64,000 nt of DNA from Polytrichum commune (lineage: Eukaryota > Streptophyta > Polytrichopsida > Polytrichales > Polytrichaceae), in NCBI GenBank assembly GCA_950295325.1, contig OX485808.1:43606527-43670526 (forward strand), in the 5' to 3' direction. The translations under genes and the position numbers were made by a program. Within the stretch, counting starts at the first letter, position 1. Every line of letters begins with the position of its first letter. Of this stretch, positions 25,361 to 35,500 are shown one piece after another. Under the pieces are notes generated by a model. The model did not search any database, was not told the DNA's origin, and saw nothing but the letters and a program-made list of their open reading frames with translations.

Positions 25361-27307
25361 TCACTTGGTTAAGAGAATTAGCTAACTCACGAGTTAGTGA
25401 AGATTAGCTAACCAAGATTCTATCTAACTAAAATCATGGCCGCACCATCTAGTTAGGAGAATCAACTAATAAATGAATTAGTGAGAATCAATTAACTCAT
25501 ATGCTAGCTAACAAATTGCAAGCCCGCACATCCCGGTTACCACTAACCAAAGGTGGACCAATTTAAGAGAGGAGTTAAGGTTTACTAAACAAAGTTTTGC
25601 TCAACTTGCAATAGTTTTGAACATGACATCGATTATGATGCATTACAATTTTGAGGTACACACCATTTTGTGTCTCATTATGATTATAAATGAAAGTAAT
25701 ATTATAACCGTAACTAATTAATATTAGTGATATGTACTTGAAGATTGAAAATGACATTGTAATACTATTCTATCATCAAAACATTAATTTACTATTTAAA
25801 ACATGCTAATGTAGGATAATGTAAGAAAGTGTGGTCCACCTCGTAGCATATTGGAGAAGAGATGGTAAAAAACAAAACACACACATTTAGGAAAAAGACT
25901 TGGACTACTCATTTGTAAAAGTTAGTGGACACATGACACTTGGCATCTCTTCCCCTTGCATACTAAAATGCAAAATATAATCTTGAGTAGCCCAATGTGC
26001 TATGCTCAATGTCAAAATGTAAAGCTTCACTTTAAAAAGTTACTTATGTTGACAAAGAGTACCAAATTGGTGATTAGCGAACATGACACTTTGAGACCTC
26101 TAGGCATCCAATTTAAGTCCTTCGCAAATAATGTATGTGACACTAAATACCTTAAATAGTCCACTGCAACTAATATCTTAGTCTAGACTAATTGTAAACC
26201 AAACTAGCTAAGTTCTTGACTTATCTTAGCCAATACTAGAGGGTTGTGTCTAGGTATAGCCACGAACCATTATTCCAATGGCACCTACTTAAGTCCTAAA
26301 TGCATTTGGGGTCATATATGACCACAAATTCCACGGGAACTTCCACTTAGGTATAGGGATTTATTCATTTTAGGGCGAATTTAGGTCAAACATTGCTTAT
26401 GCCAAGTGAACACTTTTTTTTGTGCAAAACAATCGTAGCATTCCAATTAAATCTCCACCCTTCATAGATTTTCAAGTGGGGGATCACACTCTCTCCTAGC
26501 ATGTTGTACCTTGTGTTGTCACTACACTAAATAGGATATTTAGTGTTTGATTATATTTAATGTTGTTACCACCCTACCTTGCTCAACACTAATTTTCAAT
26601 TCTTTGATAATTAATGTTAGAAGATTTCCCATTGCACTTCTTTTGACTACCCTGATCTACAATCACTAAACCACTACATATTTTTGTTTTTTGTTTTTCA
26701 ACTTCATTTTGTAAGAATATTGGGGTGTGTAATATACCGTTGGAAAGGTATTTTCAATACCTTTCCAACGGTATATTACAAGCCCAAAAATTCAAAACAT
26801 TACATTTGGTACACCAAAAAAACAAATCTGCACTTGAATTCTTGAGTTCTAGATGTCCCGCGTTGTTTGGTGAAACACGTGTGAGCCGGTTTAAGGGGTA
26901 GGGCAAGGTAGTGCTGGTATGTCTCATGGGCTATGGTATAATTAATGTTCTTAAAAGGTAGATTCATTAAAAATTTATTGACATGGTATTTCTCTGACAT
27001 GGGCCCTTTCCTTTTCCTACCATACCACCTCTCTTGCCTCTCTCAACGCAAAACCCGTTGGACCATGTCAGTGCATTTATTAGGCCTTAAAACCTCGACC
27101 TCCATGGTACCTCTGCCATTTTTTCCTTAGTGTAAACCGAAGTTGTCGCGGGAGAACTTCAACAGCCAATCAGTTGCCTTGTAGAGCCCTGGTCCAACTT
27201 CATGGTCCATAGTGTAAACCGCCCTTGAGATCCATGTTTTGGAGGCGTGCCTGATGATTCAATTGGCATAATTTACAAGCGTTGGGCAAATTATTGGGAG
27301 AAAATAC
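25361..27307. other. Gene-free repeat stretch
   Basis: No gene. Contains the perfect palindrome at 26728-26780, a short ACACTAAATAGGATATTTAG family fragment near 26522, and, at 26985-27228, a truncated relative of the element at 30517-31000 that ends in ATAGTGTAAACCGCCC. Confidence 0.55.
26728..26780. repeat. Perfect 25-bp-arm palindrome
   Basis: Left arm TGTAATATACCGTTGGAAAG continuing GTATT, a 3-nt loop, then its exact reverse complement. No mismatch was seen. It could be the whole of a tiny foldback element or the junction of one. Confidence 0.9.
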
Positions 27308-27310
27308 TAA

Positions 27311-27814
27311 GGGCCACTTCACACATGAGCCAAGAGACATGGCCCATAAAATTGTGAGAGCCCAAAAGAAAGTGTCCAAAGGCTGTCCCAAGACACCTCC
27401 AAAATCATGTAGTGTGGTCATGGGGCCTCAAGTATAGTGTGAAGTTATATGTGACCGGGCCCTCAACCAAATGCTATTTCAATGAATTTCTATTCACGTG
27501 GGTTCTCACACATGATAAAATGGAATAAATCAATGCTTGTGAACATTTGGAGTGCCATGACCTCCCAGTTTTGTGTTAGGCCTACCTCCAAGGAGTGGTT
27601 TTTGAAAATAGTCTACGTGAGCATAAAACATGGTCCATTCAATGCCATGTAGGAATCCACATAGACCTTACATCCATCTTGCATTCACATACTTACTCCG
27701 TTGGTCCCTCAAGCGTAGTGAGAAGCGAACTTGGACCAGCTCTGCCTTTTCCACCAATGAGAGTGCTTGAAGTGTAATGGTCACGGGCTCTCAGTCTCGT
27801 GTGTGAAGTGGCCC
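27311..27814. mobile_element. Harbinger-like non-autonomous element
   Basis: Ends GGGCCACTTCACACATGAG and, reverse-complemented, GGGCCACTTCACACACGAG form terminal inverted repeats, flanked on both sides by TAA (27308-27310 and 27815-27817). The 504-bp length, 3-bp TWA target site and lack of an open transposase frame fit a PIF/Harbinger-derived non-autonomous element. Confidence 0.75.
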
Positions 27815-28299
27815 TAAGAGTGCATATTTGCATAGCAACTCTTACTTGATTAATGTGAAAATTGAATAGTACATATTGGAAGATATTTCCAAAACATCCA
27901 TGGGGAAAAAAAATCATGACTAAATGTATACTTAGGGTTTTTCTAGGATCCTTGGTTTCAAGCATACGAAGATATTCCTTGTAGCTTTTAGGCAAACTCC
28001 AAAATTTGATATGCAATTTGTCAAAAAATTTATTTTTTTGGGGGGTAAAAAAAACCCCTAAGAATGAAGCCCAATTCACACAACCACATGTTCAAACACT
28101 ATAATCTTTCCGCTGGTGCCACATGGACATCCATACGGTTGAGGTTCACAAAAAGACATTCGATCTCATTAAAACTTCCACTAAACAATGGACATCAAGT
28201 TCGCCCGTTTTTTTTTTACCAAAGCATGTTCTTTGGACATTTATGAAGTGTCATATGAAAGTAAGCGAGTCTTAAACAACCACATTTAACTAGGGCAAG

Positions 28300-28560
28300 C
28301 TGATTAACCAAAATCCAAAATCGTGTTGATAGTTATTTTCCTCACAATATTGGGAGCTCATATGAATGTATTATCCATAACCAAATTGAAAATTCCCTTT
28401 CTTGTTAACGGTCATATAAGTCTTTCCAATCTTGTTGACAATTGAATTTTAAAATCAACATATTGTAAGCATGTAGTCCAATTTTTTTTGAATGGTTTTT
28501 TTTTATACACGTTTTCCTTAGATCTACACCTAACCACACATCACTCCAAGGTGTCCCTTT
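28300..28560 (-). repeat. Dispersed repeat R1, inverted copy
   Basis: A TTGGGAGCTCATATGAATGT block followed by TTGAAAATTCCCTTTCTTGT matches the left end of the R1 copy at 58200 and the order of blocks at 14215-14420. Non-coding. Confidence 0.55.
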
Positions 28561-29297
28561 AAGATGAGTAATTGAATTGGGCCCACTTATCTTATTTACT
28601 TTCCACTATGAACTTTCATATGTACAATAAAGCCTTGGCACGCATTCGATAGTGCCCATACCAATTGCCTTACATGGAGTATTTGCCCCACCATGAAGCA
28701 TGCTCAAACTTTATGCATAACAACACATCTATTGTAGATCACACCATGCATCCAACGGTTGAAATTTGTGCCCACACTTCACACACAGTAAGGTGGCCCT
28801 TGGGCCCTCGGGTGTGCCCTTATCCATGGAAAGCCCCTGTGGGACCTTTTCCATCACAAGATTACAACAAGTGCACCTTTCACACCTATTATTGTGGCCC
28901 ACTATCATTCTAACATATCATGATAATCTTGGTCAATGTAGTTTTCTCAACCCATGCCCATTTTTGAGCCCCCGTTATCATATGTTCAAAACAAAGAATA
29001 TGGAATCAATGGTTTATATATATATATATATGTAAATAAATATATAAATATATTATTTATAAATTGAATCACTATGGATTGAAAATTTATAATCATACTT
29101 ATTTATAGATTTTGCTAAAAGCACCTACAATTTTTGTATCATGTGTGTAATTTAATGTTGATTCTAAAAATAATGTACAAGCCTCCCTAGTTTTCAACCC
29201 ACGCTTAAAATACAATGGGCCATGGTATGTTATGCCCACGCTAAATTTCAGCCCACAGTATTAGGTGTGAACGATTTACTTATGGGTGACTCATGTT
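28561..29297. other. Gene-free stretch
   Basis: No gene. A TA dinucleotide run lies near 29013-29030. A fragment near 28770-28840 (GGGCCCTCGGGTG and a CTTCACAC block) resembles the 27311-27814 family. Confidence 0.45.
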
Positions 29298-29480
29298 GGG
29301 TTCATATTTGAGTTCATGTCCAAGAAACTTAGGGTCCAAAATACCTTTTAATGAAGGTTACTTTCAAACTGAAGATTGGACCCCATGCTGGAAGGTTGGG
29401 TTCTTAAACTTGGAGGAAAACCTATTTTCTTGAGTTGGGACAACTGAAATTTGGTGGGAAAGTGATGCCATGTCACCACC
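29298..29480 (+). repeat. Left arm of a long inverted repeat
   Basis: The arm reads from GGGTTCATATTTGAGTTCAT through TCCAAGAAACT, TTTAATGAAGGTTACTT and TTCTTGAGTTGGGACAACTG to TGATGCCATGTCACCACC. Its reverse complement is found at 31817-31990, with moderate divergence. Confidence 0.75.
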
Positions 29481-30516
29481 GTTGCAATTTCTAATACTTT
29501 GGACTCGAGGGTTGTGAGACCTAAACCCCCACCCTTATGCGTATGTGGTCCAGGTGGGGCCTTATGATTCACACGTAATCAGTACCTCATTTAACCCTCA
29601 GTCACGGCGCCCATTGCTCCATCAATACAAATTTCAACATAATTTTTTATTTAAATAAGGAAGGTCAAGTATTGAGAAATACTTACACCTTTAGATCACT
29701 CCCACACAACACATTTAGCCCCCTTCCTAATCACTAATGTAAGCCATCTACATTGAACCTTCCGGGTTAAACCCAGTCCCCATTGGAAGGCCCACCCAGT
29801 ACGCACTTGCCAACTGAATTCACCCTTGCTACGTCCTAACCTATGATCTAATGCCCTCTGCCACTAACCCAAACCTTGCTGGAGCATATTTAATATGCCC
29901 TGTCCTCGCAGCTGGAATCACAATCCAGGGGCGTCGTCTCGGGCACACCCTTCCCTCCCCTTGCTGGTAAGCCTTCCGAACCACCTCTGCTGGTTCCCCT
30001 GTCTACTGAACTGCCATTCAGCTACTCCTGATCCTCGACCAACAAGTGTTGGCTGCCCCCGATCCAACAGTCCCAATAACTACTGGTGCACATTGCGTTG
30101 GCCACCCGATGTGGCAGTTTCCCGCACTCCCCCAATTCTCCTACCTCACACCAGGTTATGGGCTAGTAAGGCAGCAGCAACCCCCGACTCCAGCTGCCGC
30201 AACCATCGGAAACAGGGTACCTGAATTGTGGCCGCATGGATGATCCCTTCTCCTTCCTTCCCTTGGGTGGACGATTCAGCAGGTCAGAGTTCGGCCTTCA
30301 ATTGCACCTTCCTCCAGCTGGATATCCTACTCCGAATTCAGAAATGCGCTACAATGCGGCACACAGATTCAAAGGCCATCAAAATTCTAATCTCCCTTCG
30401 CCCCTGTTTTACTCACTGCATTCCGTGGCATTCGGTTTGCATTCGGGATCATGTCTTGCCTTACTGAACATTGTTTTTTCCCCAGTGCACAGCCAGAAGA
30501 GGCGCACCCGAACTCA
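29481..30516. other. C-rich region of unknown origin
   Basis: From about 29690 the plus strand is C-rich, with Pro/Gln-rich conceptual translations broken by stops and frame changes (for example around 30046-30243). It may be a decayed gag-like or captured sequence, continuing after the inserted element at 31001. No motif was firm enough to name. Confidence 0.4.
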
Positions 30517-31000
30517 GGGGCGGTTTACACTATGGACCATGAAGTCGTCCCATGTAAGAGGCCTATTTTGCGTGGGACGACTTCCATGGTCCGAGTTACT
30601 AAAATATTAGTTTTCATGGTTCGTGGGCCCTTCACTAGGTGTAAACCGAATGTGGACCATGAAGAATGACCATGCACCAAAAAGTGGAGTCATTAACTAA
30701 GTTGGAAAAAAAATCATTAAAAAAATCCAAAAAAAATCATTAAAATGGCATTTTTCTGACATGGGCCCTTGCTATTTTTCCTAGACCACCTCTTTTGCTT
30801 GTCCCAACGGAAAACCCGTTGGACCATGGCAGTGGATAGAGTAGGTTTAAAAAAACAAATTTGTGGACCTCAACCTCCGTGGTCACTCTGCCATTTTTTC
30901 CTTGGTGTAAACCCAAGTCGTCCCGGGACGACTTCAACGTCCAATCACATCGCTTAGACGGCCGTGGGACGACTTCATGGTCCATAGTGTAAACCGCCCC
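30517..31000. mobile_element. Inverted-repeat element nested in C-rich block
   Basis: A 484-bp element with terminal inverted repeats GGGGCGGTTTACACTATGGA continuing through CCATGAAGTCGTCCCA, about 36 bp and near perfect. It is flanked by TCA on both sides (30514-30516 and 31001-31003), a probable 3-bp target duplication. Further GGGACGACTT palindromes occur inside. A truncated, diverged relative of its right half lies at 26985-27228. No transposase frame. The superfamily is uncertain: 3-bp duplications occur in both Harbinger and CACTA. Confidence 0.85.
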
Positions 31001-31597
31001 TCAGCTGTTCCTTCACAGCACCACCCCCGCTCTCTGGACCTCCACCTTGTTTTTCGCACATCCCCTTTCAATATGGATAGCCTGTCTTGACCAAATGGAA
31101 TTTCTGTCACCCGACTGCTTCCTCTAGCGGCTGCAGCCGACCGTTGCTGCTGGTGTAGCCCCTGGCCGAATGTGTCCTCGCAATCACACACTCCTCGCAG
31201 GCTGCCGCCCCGGCCGCCCCTCACCGCACTCCCTCTCACTCTTCCTCGTCCCACACAGTGCTACCCCCCGAACGGAACAGGGCCCCTTCCTTGATCCGGG
31301 AAACCAACTCCTTCCCCCCTTACTAACGACCTCAATGCTTAATAAGACCTTATCCAAGCCTAAAAGGAACACTACCTTTACTCAAGTAAATCAATAACAT
31401 CCCCGCACCTTAGGCCTAAGGCCCCTTAGCTTACTCCCTTCCTCCTAAGGTTCCTAATCCTAATGTTCAAATCTAATTAGTTAATTCTAGTCAAACTTGA
31501 GATATCACTCTTTTTATGTTTTCATTTATGAAGTAGCAATCAAATCCTAAAGTCTACAAACACTTAAACCTAAATCACATATGAGCACACAAGGGTC
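31001..31597. other. Continuation of C-rich region
   Basis: The C-rich composition resumes directly after the inserted element, then fades at about 31.4 kb. No gene could be supported. Confidence 0.4.
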
Positions 31598-31784
31598 TAG
31601 TGTAAACTCCGTGGGTCCAAAAACTTTACTCTTAACCAATAGGATTGCTGAAATTTGGAGTTTCTTTGGTCTTGGACCCTCATATAAACCCACCCGAACA
31701 ATACGGTCCAAGACCAAAGAAACTCCAAAACCGAGTGATCCTACCAGTCCAAAGCAAATTTTGGACCCAAGGAATTTACACTAA
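31598..31784. mobile_element. Small MITE
   Basis: Ends TAGTGTAAACTCCGTGGGTC and, reverse-complemented, TAGTGTAAATTCCTTGGGTC form about 25-bp inverted repeats. A central inverted pair, TGGAGTTTCTTTGGTCTTGG and its complement, makes the whole 187-bp element fold back on itself. Confidence 0.85.
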
Positions 31785-31816
31785 CGTCCAGCACAACCAT
31801 GGTATGAAAGAATGAA

Positions 31817-31990
31817 GTGGCACTACCATGGCATCACTTCCCCGCCAAATTTCAATTGTCCCAACTCAAGAAAATAGGTTGTCCTCCAAGTTTGAGAAAC
31901 AACCTTCAAGGATGGGTCCAATCTTAAGTTCGTAAGTAACGTTCATTAAAGGGTGTGCTGGACCCCGAGTTTCTTGGATTTGAACCCGAA
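31817..31990 (-). repeat. Right arm of a long inverted repeat
   Basis: Reverse complement of 29298-29480 in block order, at a distance of about 2.3 kb. Together the arms may be the ends of one larger foldback element holding the C-rich block and two nested MITEs. Confidence 0.75.
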
Positions 31991-32286
31991 TAGACTAAAT
32001 AATCAATGAAAGTAGAGTGAATGATGAACATGGAGTAGGAGCAACAAAAGTCATCCACCTACTTGAATCAGTGTTCAGTCATAACCAATCAACTCATGAA
32101 CATAGTATGGATGATATTGTATATCCATGGATGAGAAACATGACGAGTTCCGATAAATAACACTTGCGCATCTCGGATGAGCGATCGGTTTAAGGAAACC
32201 CACCCTAAAAGCACCCCTACAAAAACCCTTGCACTCACTTCTTGATCTCTCACGCCTTTAGGACCCATGGAAGTTTTATTGAAGCT

Positions 32287-32452
32287 GCCCGTGCCCGTGC
32301 CCGTGCCCGGCCATGGTGGCGGAGGGAGGGAACGAACTTCTTCACCTCGGTGCATCTCTCGCAGCTCGTCATTGGCTATGGCGCTCCTGTAACCCTAGCT
32401 CTCTCTCTCTCTTCTCTCTCTTCTCTCTTCTCTCTCTCGCTCTCTGCTCGTC
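32287..32452 (+). promoter_or_regulatory. Repeat-rich, CU-rich 5' leader of the PTB gene
   Basis: Four GTGCCC/CCGTGC-type hexamer units lie at about 32287-32310, followed at 32396-32452 by a nearly pure CT tract with interspersed TTCTCTCTC units. In RNA this is a dense CU-rich tract, the class of sequence that polypyrimidine-tract-binding proteins recognise. Its place about 90 nt before the chosen start codon of a PTB gene suggests, but does not show, self-regulation. Confidence 0.55.
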
Positions 32453-32540
32453 GCGTCTTCTCCTTCCCTTCCCCTCCGCTCCACCTTCCGCTCGCTTCGC
32501 TTCGCCTCGCCTGCGCATCGCTCGCCGGCCTGGAGTCACG

Positions 32541-35500
32541 ATGTCGTCTGCAGCCGGACAGCCGCAGTTCCGCTACACGCAGCCGCCGTCCAAGGTGCTC
32601 CATGTGCGCAACCTTCCGTGGGAGTGCAGCGAGGAGGAGCTCATCGAGCTCTGCAAACCGTTCGGCAAGGTGGTCAACACCAAGGTCAATGTCGGGGCTA
32701 ACCAGAACCAGGCGTTCGTGGAATTCGTAAGTGCCTAGGGTTTCCTTTTGTTACCCTCCGCATATCATCATCATGAGCATCATGTCTTAGGGTTTCGTTC
32801 CGGACGTCATGTCGCTGAAGCGTCTGGTCTCCTGTTTTGAATTATAGTGGAACGTGTTGCCGTGTTTCGATGTGCTGGCAGCTAATGAAATGTGAAAAGT
32901 CAATGTCGGGGCCAACTAGAATTAGGCGTTCGTGAAATTAGTATGTCTCTAGGTTTTTCTTGCTTGCTTCTTCATGCTCTCGTTTCAGATGCCGTGTAAG
33001 AGGCTTTAATGCTGTGAAATTTTTCCCCGGGATGGCAGGCTCAGAAAACTTAATTTTACTGAGTTTAGGGATGGAGATATAACTTAGGGTTTGGGTGGGG
33101 GCGAGGTTGCGGTTTCATTGCTACACAACTATTTATTGCATTGGTTTTGGCGTGGTGGTTTTGCATGTTGTGATATTAGAGTTTATAACCTCCAAGTTGC
33201 AGTTAGGTAGTTGTGTTTTCAAGTGTTAATCGGCTGTTGAATATATCTGGATGTGATCTGATCTGCGTGCATTGTCGATAGACGCGTTCTTACAGTGAGA
33301 GACTCATCATATTGTGCCTCGGAAGTCTCAATGCATTTTGTGGTGATCAGTTACCTGCGTTTCTATTATTGGTCATTATACTTTGGTGGAAGAGCATTTT
33401 TTCTATCGCGTAGTACAAGAGCATGGTGTGGACTGTGACAGCACCCTCGTGCTCATGTTGTTGCAGGCTGATTTGAATCAAGCGATTGCTATGGTGTCTT
33501 ATTATGCATCGTCATCGGAGCCAGCTCAAGTTCGAGGGAAAACTGTGTACCTGCAATACTCTAACAGGCAAGAAATCGTCACCAGTAAAAACTCTGGGGA
33601 TGTTGCAAGCAATGTCCTGCTCGTAACTATTGAGGGCGTAGAGGCTGGCGATGTCAGCATTGACGTCTTGCACCTGGTAAGTCTATCTATCTCAAATAGA
33701 GGTATAGGTTTATCATAGGGAGTTCTGTGATAAAGGGAAGCAGTTGGTCAATGGGTCTGTTGTGTTGCAAAGTGATTAAATGCTTCCACGCGATAGCTTT
33801 TAACCGAGAGGAGTCAGAAGAGGGCCGGTAAGACATGGATCAGTTACGGTTTCACATAGATTGTTTCTCACATTTCAGCGTTATTTTATGGGGTTTTGGT
33901 GGACACAAGGATTGAGTTTGACTTAAGACTACATGGATCAGCAGGTCCATGTGACGGACACATCGTCGATGGCAGCCTGGTGCATGGGAGAAAGCGCATG
34001 TGTGTTTGTTTTCCCTTCCCTTGCCTAACCCTGCCTCTCTACCCTACTCCTCTTAACCTTTATCCCCTGGCAACTTGAGATTGATGTGGATTCATCTCAT
34101 TTATGTTCCCTCTCACTCTCCTCAAAGGCCCTCAATCCTCTAGCCCCTCAACCCACTCATGAGAACTGACTATCTTAAAAGCTGAATGGCTAAGTTCGCC
34201 TTGTGGTGTATGAAGACCTCTTCAGTTTTACTTCCTGTAGTTTCACTTGCAGCTGTATAGTATTTGGGATGAAAGCATTTTATGATGATCTCCTTACATC
34301 AAATTCTGGACAACTTAACGTGTGCTACTCTCCAGTCTTCACACCAGATGTCGGTCTACTAGTGAAATTAATTACTGTCAGGGTGTTCACCCGACAGATG
34401 CAAAGCTATTGAGAGGAATTTTTCTTAACATTCATTTTTGCTGCCAGGGTCTGTAAAGAAATGAAGTCTGAAATCTGGGCTTTTGTTGTTGTGTGGTGGT
34501 GAATAGTGTGCGATGTGTTATAGTGGTGCACCACAATGTTAGTGGTAGAGGTTTCCTTGTTGAGAGTGTGCAGAAGACATGAGATTATATTTTGTTTCTT
34601 CATGATGGACACCATGGTGCCTTTAGGTTGATGCTTGGGTCTATTTGTCATCTGCTATATTCTTGCACAGGGACTGTTATTGTGGAATAGAGTATCTCAC
34701 ATATGTGGGGCATTTGCATGTAGTACTTATGTATGGTCAATATGCATTTGCAGGTATTTTCTGCCTTTGGTTTTGTGCATAAGATAGCGACATTTGAAAA
34801 AAGCGCTGGCTTCCAGGTGTGTATTATGGTGAGAGTCACTTGGCTTTCACCGATGTTATTGGCTTTATTCTTGACTTTTATCCCGTGGTGTGGTGCTGGT
34901 ATTGCTCTCAACCTTATGTCCTGTGCATTTTTGTAAAGATAGCTTAGTTGTCTTGTCTTTGTCCCTATCATTGTTTAGTCCACGAGTATCTTGTATCTGA
35001 TCAATAGTATTTTGGGCACAGGCGCTCGTCCAGTTTAGCGATGCAACCACTGCTAATGCAGCCAAATCAGCACTTGAAGGACGGAGTATTCCTAGGTATT
35101 TTCTGCTTGGGCAGGAGGTTCTTGGCTTTGAGTACTAGATTTTGAAGACTACGAATAGTTTTCTTCTTAGGAACCCAAATTTGATTAAATGTTTACTACA
35201 TATGCATATTGGGCAAAGTTATTTTGTAAGAAGCAGTTAATGATAACTCTTTTTGTAAACTGTAGATACCTATTACCCGACCATGTGGGTCCCTGCCACC
35301 TGAGGATATCGTTTTCTGCCCACAATGATCTGAATGTGAAGTTTCAGAGTCACCGAAGCAGGTATTTGGTTGTTGCTGTGAGAGGGAGTTGCTATTACTT
35401 TTTCTACTATTTCGTGAATGTCAATCATGCTTGTGTTCAGGAATGAGTCTCTGCAATTCAATAAAAATCTGTTCATGTTGAAGTTAATCGATATATATCA

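Noticed and set aside
32242-32730. 162-codon plus-strand frame overlapping the PTB start
   Set aside because: It is a different frame over the CU-rich leader and exon 1; its Ser/Arg-rich text comes from CT-repeat and GC-rich sequence. The PTB frame is conserved instead.
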